64,000 bases of DNA. Source: Desulfarculaceae bacterium. Its GTDB lineage: Bacteria > Desulfobacterota > Desulfarculia > Desulfarculales > Desulfarculaceae. Within the stretch, counting starts at the first letter, position 1. The number at the start of each line of letters is the position of its first letter. Where the stretch lies: contig JAHLKT010000001.1 in NCBI GenBank assembly GCA_020444545.1, forward strand, positions 62,001-126,000. The letters run 5' to 3'. Below the pieces are notes generated by a model. That model did no database searches, was not told the DNA's origin, and saw only the letters and a list, made by a program, of their open reading frames with translations. This document shows positions 49,294 through 57,665 of the stretch, piece after piece. Made by a program: the position numbers and the translations under genes.

Positions 49294-50460
49294 TTAGGAG
49301 CCATGCTCCTCGGCGAGGGCGGCCAGGCGGGCCCGGATTTGGGCCGGAGGCAGGCCGGTCTCCAGAGCGATGCGCCCCACCTCGTCGGCCTCGGGGTGCA
49401 CCCGCCAGGCCCCGCCCACCCAGGCCCGCTTCACCTTGGCCGGGCCCCAGGGGCTGTCCACGGTGATCACCTCCCGGGGCAGGGTGCGCCGCTCCACGGG
49501 CCTGAGGCGCACCCCCAGGCTGGTGGTCTGCTCCAGCACCAGGGCGGCCAGCTCCTCGGCCAGCTCGGGCGGGCTCATCACGCTCAGGCTGAAGCCCAAG
49601 CGGCCCTTTTTCATGATCAACGGCGCGGCGGCCGCGTCAAGGGCCCCGGCCTGCATCAGCCGGGCGATGACCAGGGGCAGGTCCTCGGGGTTCATGTCGT
49701 CCAAATGGGCCACGATCTCCACGATGCGGTCGCCGGACCCGGCCGCGTCCTCCCGGCCCAGCCACAGGCGCAGGATGTTGGGCAGCTCGCCGCTGGGGCG
49801 GGTGCCCCCGCCGATGCCGGTCTTGGCCAGGCTCATGGCCGGGGGCGGGCCGAACTCGTGGGCCAGGGCGCTGAGGATCGCCGCGCCGGTGGGGGTTACC
49901 GTCTCGCCCTTGATGGGCGAGGGATACACCGGCAGGCCTTCAAGCAAATTGAGCACCGCCGGGGCGGGCAGGGGCAATACGCCGTGGGCCGCCTTCACCG
50001 TGCCCGAGCCCATGGGCAGGGGCGAGCAGACGATGCGCGGCGAGCCCAGCCAGACCAGGCCCGCGCAAAAAGCCACCACATCGGCGATGGCGTCGGCCGC
50101 GCCCACCTCGTGGAAATGCACCTCCTCGGGGGTGGTGCCGTGCACCCGAGCCTCGGCCTCGGCCAGGCGGCGGAACACCTTGGCCGCCGGGCCGCCGATG
50201 TTCTCGGGCAGGCGCGCCAAGAGCTTCAGGATGTGGCTCAGGTGGCGGTGGTGATGCTCGTGCGGGGCCTTGACCTCCAGGCGGTTGGCCAGGATGCCCA
50301 GGTGCTCGGCCGTGGCGGCGGAGACCTCCACCTGCTCCAGGCCCATGGCTTTTAGGTGCCCGGCCAGCTCTTCCACCGGCCAGCCCAGGCCGATGAGCCC
50401 TCCGGCCAGCATGTCGCCCGAGGCCCCGCCGCAGGCGTCCACGTAGAGCAGCTTGCCCAT
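49294..50460 (-). CDS. larC: LarC-family nickel-pincer cofactor insertion protein
   Basis: A 388-residue LarC/DUF111 protein. It starts MGKLLYVDACGGASGDMLAG, has the His-rich segment APHEHHHRHLSHI (about 66-78) typical of the family, then EVHFHEVGAADAIADVV and TPTGAAILSALAHEFG. In lactate racemase maturation LarC inserts nickel into the pyridinium bis-thiocarboxylate nucleotide. LarA, LarB and LarE are not in the window, so the client enzyme is unknown. The start overlaps the lon stop (ATGA), indicating translational coupling. Confidence 0.9.
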   Translation of the reverse strand: MGKLLYVDACGGASGDMLAGGLIGLGWPVEELAGHLKAMGLEQVEVSAATAEHLGILANRLEVKAPHEHHHRHLSHILKLLARLPENIGGPAAKVFRRLAEAEARVHGTTPEEVHFHEVGAADAIADVVAFCAGLVWLGSPRIVCSPLPMGSGTVKAAHGVLPLPAPAVLNLLEGLPVYPSPIKGETVTPTGAAILSALAHEFGPPPAMSLAKTGIGGGTRPSGELPNILRLWLGREDAAGSGDRIVEIVAHLDDMNPEDLPLVIARLMQAGALDAAAAPLIMKKGRLGFSLSVMSPPELAEELAALVLEQTTSLGVRLRPVERRTLPREVITVDSPWGPAKVKRAWVGGAWRVHPEADEVGRIALETGLPPAQIRARLAALAEEHGS

Positions 50461-52940
50461 CACTTCTTGGCTTTCTTCTTGGCCGGGGCCTTGGGGGCCG
50501 CCTTCTTGGGGGCCGGCTTGGCCGCCTTCTTGGGCGCGGCCTTTTTCTTGGCCGGCTTGGCGATGGGCCACTCCGAGAGCACCAGGGGCAAAAGCTGATC
50601 CATGTGCCCCACCGGGGTGATCTTGAGCTTGCGGCGCACCTTGGCCGGTATCTCGCTCATCTCCTTCTGGTTCTTCTCGGGCACCAACACGCGGGCCAGG
50701 CCCGAGCGCTGGGCGGCCAGGGCCTTTTCCTTGAGCCCGCCGATGGGCAGCACCTTGCCGGTGAGGGTCACCTCGCCGGTCATGGCCACGTCCTCGCGCA
50801 CCGGCACCCCGGTCAGGGCGCTGATGATGGCCGTGGCCAGGGTGACCCCCGCGCTGGGGCCGTCCTTGGGGATGGCGCCGGAAGGCACGTGCACGTGCAG
50901 GTCCATGTCGTCGTACCAGCCTTTTTTAAGCCCCAGCTCCTTGGCCCGGGAGCGGGCATAGGACAGGGCCGCCTGGGCCGACTCGCGCATCACCTCGCCC
51001 AGGGAGCCGGTGATGGTCAGGCTGCCCTTGCCCTCCACCGCGCTCACCTCCACCCGCAGCACCTCGCCGCCCGCCGAGGTCCAGGCCAGGCCAGTGGCCA
51101 CCCCCACCTCGCCCTCGCCCCGCTCCTCCTCGGGCAGGAACTTGGGCACGCCGAGGTAGCGGTGCAGGTTCTGGGCGGTGACCTTGTAGGGGCCCTCGCC
51201 GCCCTCGGCCACCTTGCGGGCCGCCTTGCGGCACACCGAGCCGATCTCGCGCTCCAGGTTCCGAAGCCCCGCCTCGCGGGTGTAGGAGCGGATGATCTCC
51301 AACAACGCCGCCGGGCTCAGCGATATCTGCTCGGGCTTGAGGCCGTTCTCCTTGAGCTGGCGGGGGATCAAAAAGCCCTGGGCAATGGTCACCTTGTCTT
51401 CCTCGGTGTAGCCCGAGAGCTCGATCACCTCCATGCGGTCCCACAGGGCGTCGGGGATGGTGTCTTCCACGTTGGCCGTGGTGATGAACATCACTTTGGA
51501 AAGGTCGAAAGGCAGGTTCAGGTAGTGATCCGAGAAGGCGTTGTTCTGCTCCGGGTCCAGGACCTCCAGAAGCGCGCTGGTGGGGTCGCCCCGGTAATCG
51601 GAGCCCACCTTGTCCACCTCATCGATCATGAACACCGGGTTGTTGGTGCCCGCGCTCTTGAGCCCCTGGATAATGCGGCCGGGCAGGGCTCCGATGTAGG
51701 TGCGGCGGTGGCCCCTAATCTCGGCCTCGTCGCGCACCCCGCCCAGGGAGATGCGCACGAACTTGCGCCCCAGGGCCCGGGCGATGGAGCGGCCCAGGGA
51801 GGTCTTGCCCACCCCCGGTGGGCCGATGAAGCACAGGATCGGCCCTTTCATCTTGGGGTTGAGCTTCCTGACCGCCAAATACTCCAGGATGCGCTCCTTG
51901 ACCTTCTCCAGGTCGAAGTGGTCCTCGTCCAGAATCTTGGCCGCCTTTTTCACGTCCAGGCGGTCCTTGCTGCCGCTGGACCAGGGCAGGTCCAGAATCC
52001 AGTCCAGGTAGGTGCGGATGATGGAGGCCTCGGCGCTCTCGGGCTGCATCTGCTCCATGCGGCTCAGCTGCTTCAGCGCCTCCTCGCGCACCTCGGCGGG
52101 CAGGCGCTTTTTCTCCAGGCTCTGGCGCAGCTCGCCCAGCTCGCGGGCGCGGTCGTTCTCGTCGCCCAGCTCGCGGCGGATGGCCCGGAGCTGCTCGCGC
52201 AGGTAATACTCCTTCTGACCCCGGCTCATCTCTTCCTGGGCCTCGGACTGTATCTTGGCCTGAAGGGTGGAAACCTCCAGCTCGGTGCCCAGGTGCTCGT
52301 GCACCTTGGTCAGGCGCATCACCGGGTCGCTCTCCTCCAGGATGCCCTGGGCCGCCTTGGTCTCCAGGCGCATGTTGGAGGCCACCAGGTCGGCCAGGCG
52401 GCCGGGCTCGTCCACCGAGCCCAGAATGGCCTGCACGTCGCTGGTCAACAGGCCGCGCAGGGCCAAGATCTTCTCGGAGGCCTCGCGGGCCGAGCGCATC
52501 AGGGCCTCGGACTCGGGGCCGGGCTTTTCCTCCACCGGGTCGGGCAAGGTTTGCAGGCTCACCCGGAAGTAGGGCTGCTCCTGCTCCCAGAGGTCGATGC
52601 GCGCCCGGGCCAGGCCCTGCACCAGCACCTTGAGCCTGCCATCGGGCATCTTGAGCTGGCGCATGATCACCCCGACCGTGCCCACCTCGTAGAGGTCCTC
52701 GGGCAGGGGATACTCCACGTTCTGGTCGCGCTGGGTGGCCAGGAACACGTGCTGGTCCTCGGCCATGGCCGCTTCCACGGCGGCCACCGAGTTCTCGCGG
52801 GCCACGAACAGGGGCAGGATCATGTAGGGGAAGACCACCACGTCCCGCACGGGAAGCAGGGGCATGCTGTCGGGCAGTTCCTGCTCCTCGAACGGCTCGA
52901 CCGGAACGGCCTGCTCCTCATCTTTTTTCTTGCGCACCAT
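50460..52940 (-). CDS. lon: ATP-dependent protease Lon with Lys/Ala-rich tail
   Basis: An 826-residue Lon. The N-terminal substrate-recognition domain begins LPLLPVRDVVVFPYMILPL, the AAA domain has Walker A GPPGVGKTSL, and the peptidase domain has the catalytic Ser in KDGPSAGVTLATA. After the normal end (VGHMDQLLPLVLSEWP) there are about 40 extra residues made almost only of Lys, Ala and Pro (for example AAPKKAAKPAPKKAAPKAP), resembling histone H1-like tails. The first codon follows a leader of about 70 bases from a sigma70 promoter. Confidence 0.96.
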   Translation of the reverse strand: MVRKKKDEEQAVPVEPFEEQELPDSMPLLPVRDVVVFPYMILPLFVARENSVAAVEAAMAEDQHVFLATQRDQNVEYPLPEDLYEVGTVGVIMRQLKMPDGRLKVLVQGLARARIDLWEQEQPYFRVSLQTLPDPVEEKPGPESEALMRSAREASEKILALRGLLTSDVQAILGSVDEPGRLADLVASNMRLETKAAQGILEESDPVMRLTKVHEHLGTELEVSTLQAKIQSEAQEEMSRGQKEYYLREQLRAIRRELGDENDRARELGELRQSLEKKRLPAEVREEALKQLSRMEQMQPESAEASIIRTYLDWILDLPWSSGSKDRLDVKKAAKILDEDHFDLEKVKERILEYLAVRKLNPKMKGPILCFIGPPGVGKTSLGRSIARALGRKFVRISLGGVRDEAEIRGHRRTYIGALPGRIIQGLKSAGTNNPVFMIDEVDKVGSDYRGDPTSALLEVLDPEQNNAFSDHYLNLPFDLSKVMFITTANVEDTIPDALWDRMEVIELSGYTEEDKVTIAQGFLIPRQLKENGLKPEQISLSPAALLEIIRSYTREAGLRNLEREIGSVCRKAARKVAEGGEGPYKVTAQNLHRYLGVPKFLPEEERGEGEVGVATGLAWTSAGGEVLRVEVSAVEGKGSLTITGSLGEVMRESAQAALSYARSRAKELGLKKGWYDDMDLHVHVPSGAIPKDGPSAGVTLATAIISALTGVPVREDVAMTGEVTLTGKVLPIGGLKEKALAAQRSGLARVLVPEKNQKEMSEIPAKVRRKLKITPVGHMDQLLPLVLSEWPIAKPAKKKAAPKKAAKPAPKKAAPKAPAKKKAKK

Positions 52941-53015
52941 GGGCTGTCCCCGGGCTCGCGGGCCCGTAAAATTGGGGCTTTGGTTTAAACATACCCTTTT
53001 CGCCGAAATTAAATC

Positions 53016-53043
53016 ATCCTAACAAAAACCCGGCCCCTGTCAA
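53016..53043 (-). promoter_or_regulatory. Sigma70 promoter of lon
   Basis: Minus strand TTGACA (53043-53038), 16 bases, TAGGAT (53021-53016). It leaves a leader of about 70 bases to the lon ATG. Confidence 0.6.
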
Positions 53044-53159
53044 TGCGGCCCCCCCGGCCGGGCCCCGTTGGGGCCGCGCCCGATTTTGCAGACATTTCCA
53101 GGGTATTTACATGGGGCCGCGATTCTGCCAAGTTTAGGCATACCCTCGGAGGTCCGATC

Positions 53160-55649
53160 TTGCCTGGCGAGAACAAAGCCCCCATGCGCCTGCGCACCAT
53201 ATTGATGATCCTGTCGCTGCTGGCCCTGGTGTCCACGGCGGTGGGCGGGCTCTATTACTACTACTCTCTGCAAGACTCGGCCCTGGTCCTGGCGCGGCGC
53301 CGGGCGGCCGGACAGACCGAGGTGCTCACCAACCAGATTTCCTCTTTCCTTTCGCAAAACCAGAAGCCGGCCCGGGCCCTGGCCAGCCTGGGCGAGATGC
53401 GCCGCGCCCTGGCCGACCCCAACGAGGCCAGGCTGGAGGCGGCCAACCAGGTGCTGGACCGCTTCCAAAAGGCCTTGGACGTGGACGTGTGCTATCTGCT
53501 CAACGCCCAGGGCCTGACCATCGCCAGCTCCAACCGCAACTCCCTGGACAGCTTCGTGGGGCACAACTTCTCCTTCCGCCCCTACTTCAAGCAGGCCATG
53601 GCCGGCCACCCGGCCAAGTACCTGGCCCTGGGCACCACCAGCAAGAAGCGCGGCGCCTACTACTCCAGCCCGGTGTGGGGCCCCGGCGGCCTGCCCTGGG
53701 GCGTGGCGGTGATCAAGGCGCCCATCGGCCTGCTGGAGACCAGCATGGAGCAGGGCGACATGGACGCCACCCTCCTGGTGGGGCCGCATGACGTCATCTT
53801 CTCGTCCTCCCGCCCGGAGTGGGTCAACAAGACCCTGTGGCCCAGCAGCCTGGAGCACTGGGAGGCCATCGCCCGCACCCGGCAGTTCGGCGACGGGCCC
53901 TGGCCCTGGAGCGGCATCCGCCGCACCGGCGAGCACAAGGTGACCGACCAGCGGGGCGAGGAATACCTCTACTACACCCGGCCGGTGGCCAACTTCCCGG
54001 GCTGGCAGGTCTACTACTTCACCGATCTGTCCATGGTGACCCAGTGGGCCTTCAAGCCCTACGTGCAGACCACCGGGGTGGTGGTGCTGGGCTTGTGCAT
54101 CTTCGCGGGCCTGGGGGTGTATTTCCTCTACCGCAAGGCCTCCCAGGAGATAAACCGCCGCCGCAGCGCCGAGTTGGAGCTGAGGCGCAGCGAGGAGCGC
54201 TACCGCCGCCTCTACCACAAGACCCCGGCCCTGCTGCACTCCATCGACATCAATGGCCGCCTGGTCAACGTGAGCGACTACTGGGCCGAGGCCATGGGCT
54301 ACAACGACCAGGAGGTCATCGGCCGCCGCCTCACCGACTTCCTCACCCCGGAGAGCCGCCGCCACGCCCAGAGCGAGGTGCTGCCCCGCTTCTTCCGCAC
54401 CGGCAGCGCCAAGGACATCTCCTACCAGTTCGTCAAGAAAAACGGCGAAGTGGTGGACGTGCTCTTGTCGGCCATTGCCGAGCGCGACGACGAGGGGCGC
54501 ATCGTCAACTCCCTGGCCGTGCTGGTGGACGTGACCACTCTCAAGCACACCGAGGAAGAGCTCAGGCAAGCCCAGGAGAAGCTGAGCGAATACTCCCGCG
54601 ACCTGGAGCGCCAGGTGCGCCAGCGCACCCGGGAGATCACCAGCTTCATGAAGTACGCGCCCGCGGTGGTCTACATGAAGGACGCCGAGGGGCGCTACAT
54701 CATGGTCAACTCCCGCTTCGAGGAGCTGTTCGGCCTGAGCATGGAGGAGGCCTGGGGCAACACGGTGACCGAGCTGTTCCCCCCGGAGATCGCGGGGCGC
54801 TTCCGGCGCTACGACCAGATGGTGGTGCGCGGCAAACAGCCGGTGCAGGCCGAGGAGCGCATCCCCCAGGAGAGCGGGGTGAGCACCTACCTCTCGGTGC
54901 GCTTCCCCATCATCAACGAGAGCGGCGAGGTGAGCCGGGTCTGCGGCATCATGCTCAACATCACGGACCTCAAAAAGGCCCAGGAGAGGCTGCGCCTGCT
55001 CTCGGGCAGCATAATGGAGAGCCAGGAAAAAGAGCGCCGGGCCATCGCGCGGGAGCTGCACGACGAGCTGGGCCAGGTGCTCACTGCCCTGCGCATCGAC
55101 GCGGTGTGGCTGCGCCAACGCCTGAGCGAGGCGGACCCCAAGGCCGGGGCCCGGGCCGACACCATGTGCGCCCTGATCGACCAGACCATCAGCGAGGTGC
55201 GCGGCATCGCCACCCGCTTGCGCCCGCCCGCCCTGGAGGACCTGGGCCTGGCCGACGCCCTGGAGTGGCACACCAGCGACTTCGAAAAGCGCACCGGCAT
55301 CGCCTGCGTGTTCAGCTCCAACGGCCTGCCCGAGGTGGAGGACCCCCTGGCCATCGCCACCTACCGCGTGGCCCAGGAGGCGCTGACCAACGTGGCCCGC
55401 CACTCCGGGGCCACCGATGTGGAGGTGGAGCTGGCCAGCCATGAGGGCCTTTTGGAGCTCACGGTGCGCGACAACGGCGACGGCTTTTCGGTGGAGCTTT
55501 TGAGCGAGGGCGAGGAGCTGGGCATCGCGGGGATGCGCGAGCGCGCCGCCCTGGCCGGGGGCTCGCTGAGCATAAAATCGGCCCCGGGCGCGGGCACCGA
55601 GGTTCGCCTGGTCTTGCCCCTCAAGCCCGGCCTGGGAGAGTCGCTATGA
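53160..55649 (+). CDS. NarX-type sensor histidine kinase with Cache and PAS domains
   Basis: An 829-residue membrane sensor. The first membrane helix (about 13-32, ILMILSLLALVSTAVGG) and a second (TTGVVVLGLCIFAGLGVYFLY, about 300-320) enclose a periplasmic double-Cache-like domain with NRNSLDSFVGHNFSFRPYF. Two PAS domains follow, then a HisKA_3 domain with H634 in ARELHDELGQVLTALR, and a HATPase domain (RDNGDGFSVELL, GIAGMRERAALAGGSL). TTG at 53160 is chosen since GGAGG lies 7 bases upstream; ATG at 53184 is the alternative. It overlaps its response regulator gene by four bases. Confidence 0.92.
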   Translation: MPGENKAPMRLRTILMILSLLALVSTAVGGLYYYYSLQDSALVLARRRAAGQTEVLTNQISSFLSQNQKPARALASLGEMRRALADPNEARLEAANQVLDRFQKALDVDVCYLLNAQGLTIASSNRNSLDSFVGHNFSFRPYFKQAMAGHPAKYLALGTTSKKRGAYYSSPVWGPGGLPWGVAVIKAPIGLLETSMEQGDMDATLLVGPHDVIFSSSRPEWVNKTLWPSSLEHWEAIARTRQFGDGPWPWSGIRRTGEHKVTDQRGEEYLYYTRPVANFPGWQVYYFTDLSMVTQWAFKPYVQTTGVVVLGLCIFAGLGVYFLYRKASQEINRRRSAELELRRSEERYRRLYHKTPALLHSIDINGRLVNVSDYWAEAMGYNDQEVIGRRLTDFLTPESRRHAQSEVLPRFFRTGSAKDISYQFVKKNGEVVDVLLSAIAERDDEGRIVNSLAVLVDVTTLKHTEEELRQAQEKLSEYSRDLERQVRQRTREITSFMKYAPAVVYMKDAEGRYIMVNSRFEELFGLSMEEAWGNTVTELFPPEIAGRFRRYDQMVVRGKQPVQAEERIPQESGVSTYLSVRFPIINESGEVSRVCGIMLNITDLKKAQERLRLLSGSIMESQEKERRAIARELHDELGQVLTALRIDAVWLRQRLSEADPKAGARADTMCALIDQTISEVRGIATRLRPPALEDLGLADALEWHTSDFEKRTGIACVFSSNGLPEVEDPLAIATYRVAQEALTNVARHSGATDVEVELASHEGLLELTVRDNGDGFSVELLSEGEELGIAGMRERAALAGGSLSIKSAPGAGTEVRLVLPLKPGLGESL

Positions 55650-56281
55650 TCAAGGTCCTGTTGGCCGACGACCACAGCATCGTACGGGCGGGGCTCCGCA
55701 GCCTCATCGAAGACACCGGGGACATGGTGGTCTTGGTGGAGGCGGCCGACGGCCGCGAGGCCATCCGCCAGGCCCTGGAAAACCCGGTGGACGTGGCCGT
55801 GGTGGACCTTTCCATGCCCGGCATGGACGGCCTGGAGGTGCTCAACCAGCTGGCCACGGCCAAACCCGAGCTGCCCATCATCGTCTTGACCATGCACGAG
55901 GAGGAGCAGTACGTGGTGCGCTCCATCAGCGCCGGAGCCAAGGGCTACATCACCAAGCGCTCGGCCCCGGAGCAGCTGGTCAGCGCCATCCGCCAGGTGC
56001 ACGGCGGGGGCCGCTATCTCAGCCAGGAGGCGGCGGAGCTTCTGGCCCTGCGCGTGGCCCGGGGCGAGCAGGGCAGCCCCCTGGACAGCCTTTCCAACCG
56101 CGAGGTGCAGGTGCTCCGCGCCCTGGCCCTGGGCCAGACCAACCGGGAGATCGCCGAGACCTACCACATCAGCGTGAAAACCGTGGACACCTATCGTTTT
56201 CGCCTGCTCAAAAAGCTGAACCTGCGAAACAACGCCGACCTGTCGCGTTTCGCCATCGCCCAAGGCCTGGTCGAACCGTAA
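55646..56281 (+). CDS. NarL/LuxR-family response regulator
   Basis: A 211-residue response regulator. The receiver domain has the acidic pocket LLADDHSIVRAG, the phospho-acceptor Asp in VVDLSMPGMDGLEVL and the conserved Lys in GAKGYITKRSAP. A LuxR-type helix-turn-helix ends the protein (LSNREVQVLRALALGQTNRE, HISVKTVDTYRFRLLKKL). The start overlaps the sensor gene stop (ATGA), so the two form a cognate pair. Its likely target is the adjacent TRAP transporter operon, by position only. Confidence 0.94.
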   Translation: MIKVLLADDHSIVRAGLRSLIEDTGDMVVLVEAADGREAIRQALENPVDVAVVDLSMPGMDGLEVLNQLATAKPELPIIVLTMHEEEQYVVRSISAGAKGYITKRSAPEQLVSAIRQVHGGGRYLSQEAAELLALRVARGEQGSPLDSLSNREVQVLRALALGQTNREIAETYHISVKTVDTYRFRLLKKLNLRNNADLSRFAIAQGLVEP

Positions 56282-56585
56282 CCGCAGCCTAAAACCCTAT
56301 GATTCCGGACTATTGCAATATCTTGTAAGAAATTCTTTTACACAAGAATCAGAGTTGTTCCAATTTACCTGTTGCCCGCCTATTTTATAACCTAAGCTCA
56401 CCTGATAGGGGTGACTGCAAAAAGACGGGGCGCCTGCTTCCGCTGCCGCCGAGACCAAAATGGCGGAGCGCTCTTCCCTGCCCCGAAAAAGAACCATTGG
56501 CGAGGAATGAGCTTATCGGCCGCAACCGGCCGTCGGCTCTGGTTTAGGCAGTAAACGTCCATCATTTACCTATGGGAGGGATCCT
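56282..56585 (+). other. Regulatory gap before the TAXI-TRAP operon
   Basis: About 300 bases, AT-richer than the surroundings and without a supported gene. It contains an imperfect palindrome TCTTGTAAGAA...TTCTTTTACACAAGA (56321-56347) and, near the end, TATGGGAGGGATCCT with the ribosome-binding site of the next gene. I find no convincing sigma54 or strong sigma70 promoter; the palindrome could be a site for the neighbouring NarL-type regulator. Confidence 0.4.
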
Positions 56586-57575
56586 ATGAAAAAGGCTCTT
56601 ATCTTTGCTCTGGCCGCCGCTCTGGTGGTGGGTCTGGGCATGGTGCCGGCTCCGGCCATGGCCAAGGACTACAAGGTCAAAGTCGGCGGCGGCCCCACCG
56701 GCGGAACCTTTAACACCTTCGCCAACGGCGCGGCGGTCTACATCCCCAAAGTCAATTCCGACATCAAGGCCAGCGCCGTGGGCAGCGGCGGCTCGGTGGA
56801 GAACGTCAAGCGCGTGAACAACGGCGACAGCACCATCGGCCTGTGCTATGCCGTGGACAGCGCCCTGGGCTTCGCGGGCAAGCTGCCCAAGGACTCCAAG
56901 AAGTACAACAAGATCCGTTCCATGGGCTACCTCTACGGCGCCCCGGCCCAGCTGGTGGTTCGCGCCGACAGCAGCTACAAGAGCGCCATGGACTTGAAGG
57001 GCAAGCGCGTGGCCGTGGGTAACGCCGGTTCCGGCGCCGCCGCCAGCGCGGAGCGCTTCTTCCGCCACATCGGCGTGTGGGACCACTTCAAGCCGACCTT
57101 CCTGGGCTACTCGGCCGCGGCCAGCGCCTTTAAGGACGGCAAGCTGGACGCCTTCTGGGTGCTGGTGGGTTATCCCAACCGCTCCATCATCGAGGCTTCG
57201 GTGCAGGTCAAGATCCGCCTGATCGACGTGAACAAGGACGCGGTGAAGACCGGCTTCTACAAGGCCTTCGCCTACAGCCCCACCACCATCCCCGAGAACA
57301 CCTACTACAAGGGCATGCCTCCCTGCGAGACCTTCCAGGACTCCACCATCCTGACCACCAACAAGGACGTGCCCGAGGCGCTGGTCTACAAGATCATGAA
57401 GACCCTGTGGTCCGAGAAGGGCATGCAGGCCATGGTGGCCGCCAAGAAGACCTTCAAGGCCATGACCCTGCAGAACAACTTCCGGGGTGCCTCCGTGCCG
57501 CTGCACAAGGGCGCCTATAAGTTCTGGACCGAGCAGGGCCTCAAGATTCCGGACAACCTGAAGCCCATCGACTAA
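56586..57575 (+). CDS. TAXI family TRAP transporter substrate-binding protein
   Basis: A 329-residue periplasmic solute receptor. The signal peptide MKKALIFALAAALVVGLGMV ends near APAMA|KDYKVK. The family start VGGGPTGGTFNTFANGAAVY and the segment SGGSVENVKRVNNGDSTIGLC are typical of TAXI receptors, as are GNAGSGAAASAERFF and the C-terminal IPDNLKP. TAXI systems import 2-oxoglutarate, glutamate and other carboxylates; the substrate here cannot be read from sequence. GGGAGGG precedes the ATG. The membrane component follows. Confidence 0.93.
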   Translation: MKKALIFALAAALVVGLGMVPAPAMAKDYKVKVGGGPTGGTFNTFANGAAVYIPKVNSDIKASAVGSGGSVENVKRVNNGDSTIGLCYAVDSALGFAGKLPKDSKKYNKIRSMGYLYGAPAQLVVRADSSYKSAMDLKGKRVAVGNAGSGAAASAERFFRHIGVWDHFKPTFLGYSAAASAFKDGKLDAFWVLVGYPNRSIIEASVQVKIRLIDVNKDAVKTGFYKAFAYSPTTIPENTYYKGMPPCETFQDSTILTTNKDVPEALVYKIMKTLWSEKGMQAMVAAKKTFKAMTLQNNFRGASVPLHKGAYKFWTEQGLKIPDNLKPID

Positions 57576-57665
57576 TCCCCCACGGGTGAACCTCAGGGGG
57601 GAGGGTCGAGCTACCCTCCCCCCTTTTTTAAAAAACCCGCCTACATACAAGCCAAGAGGTTGGCC

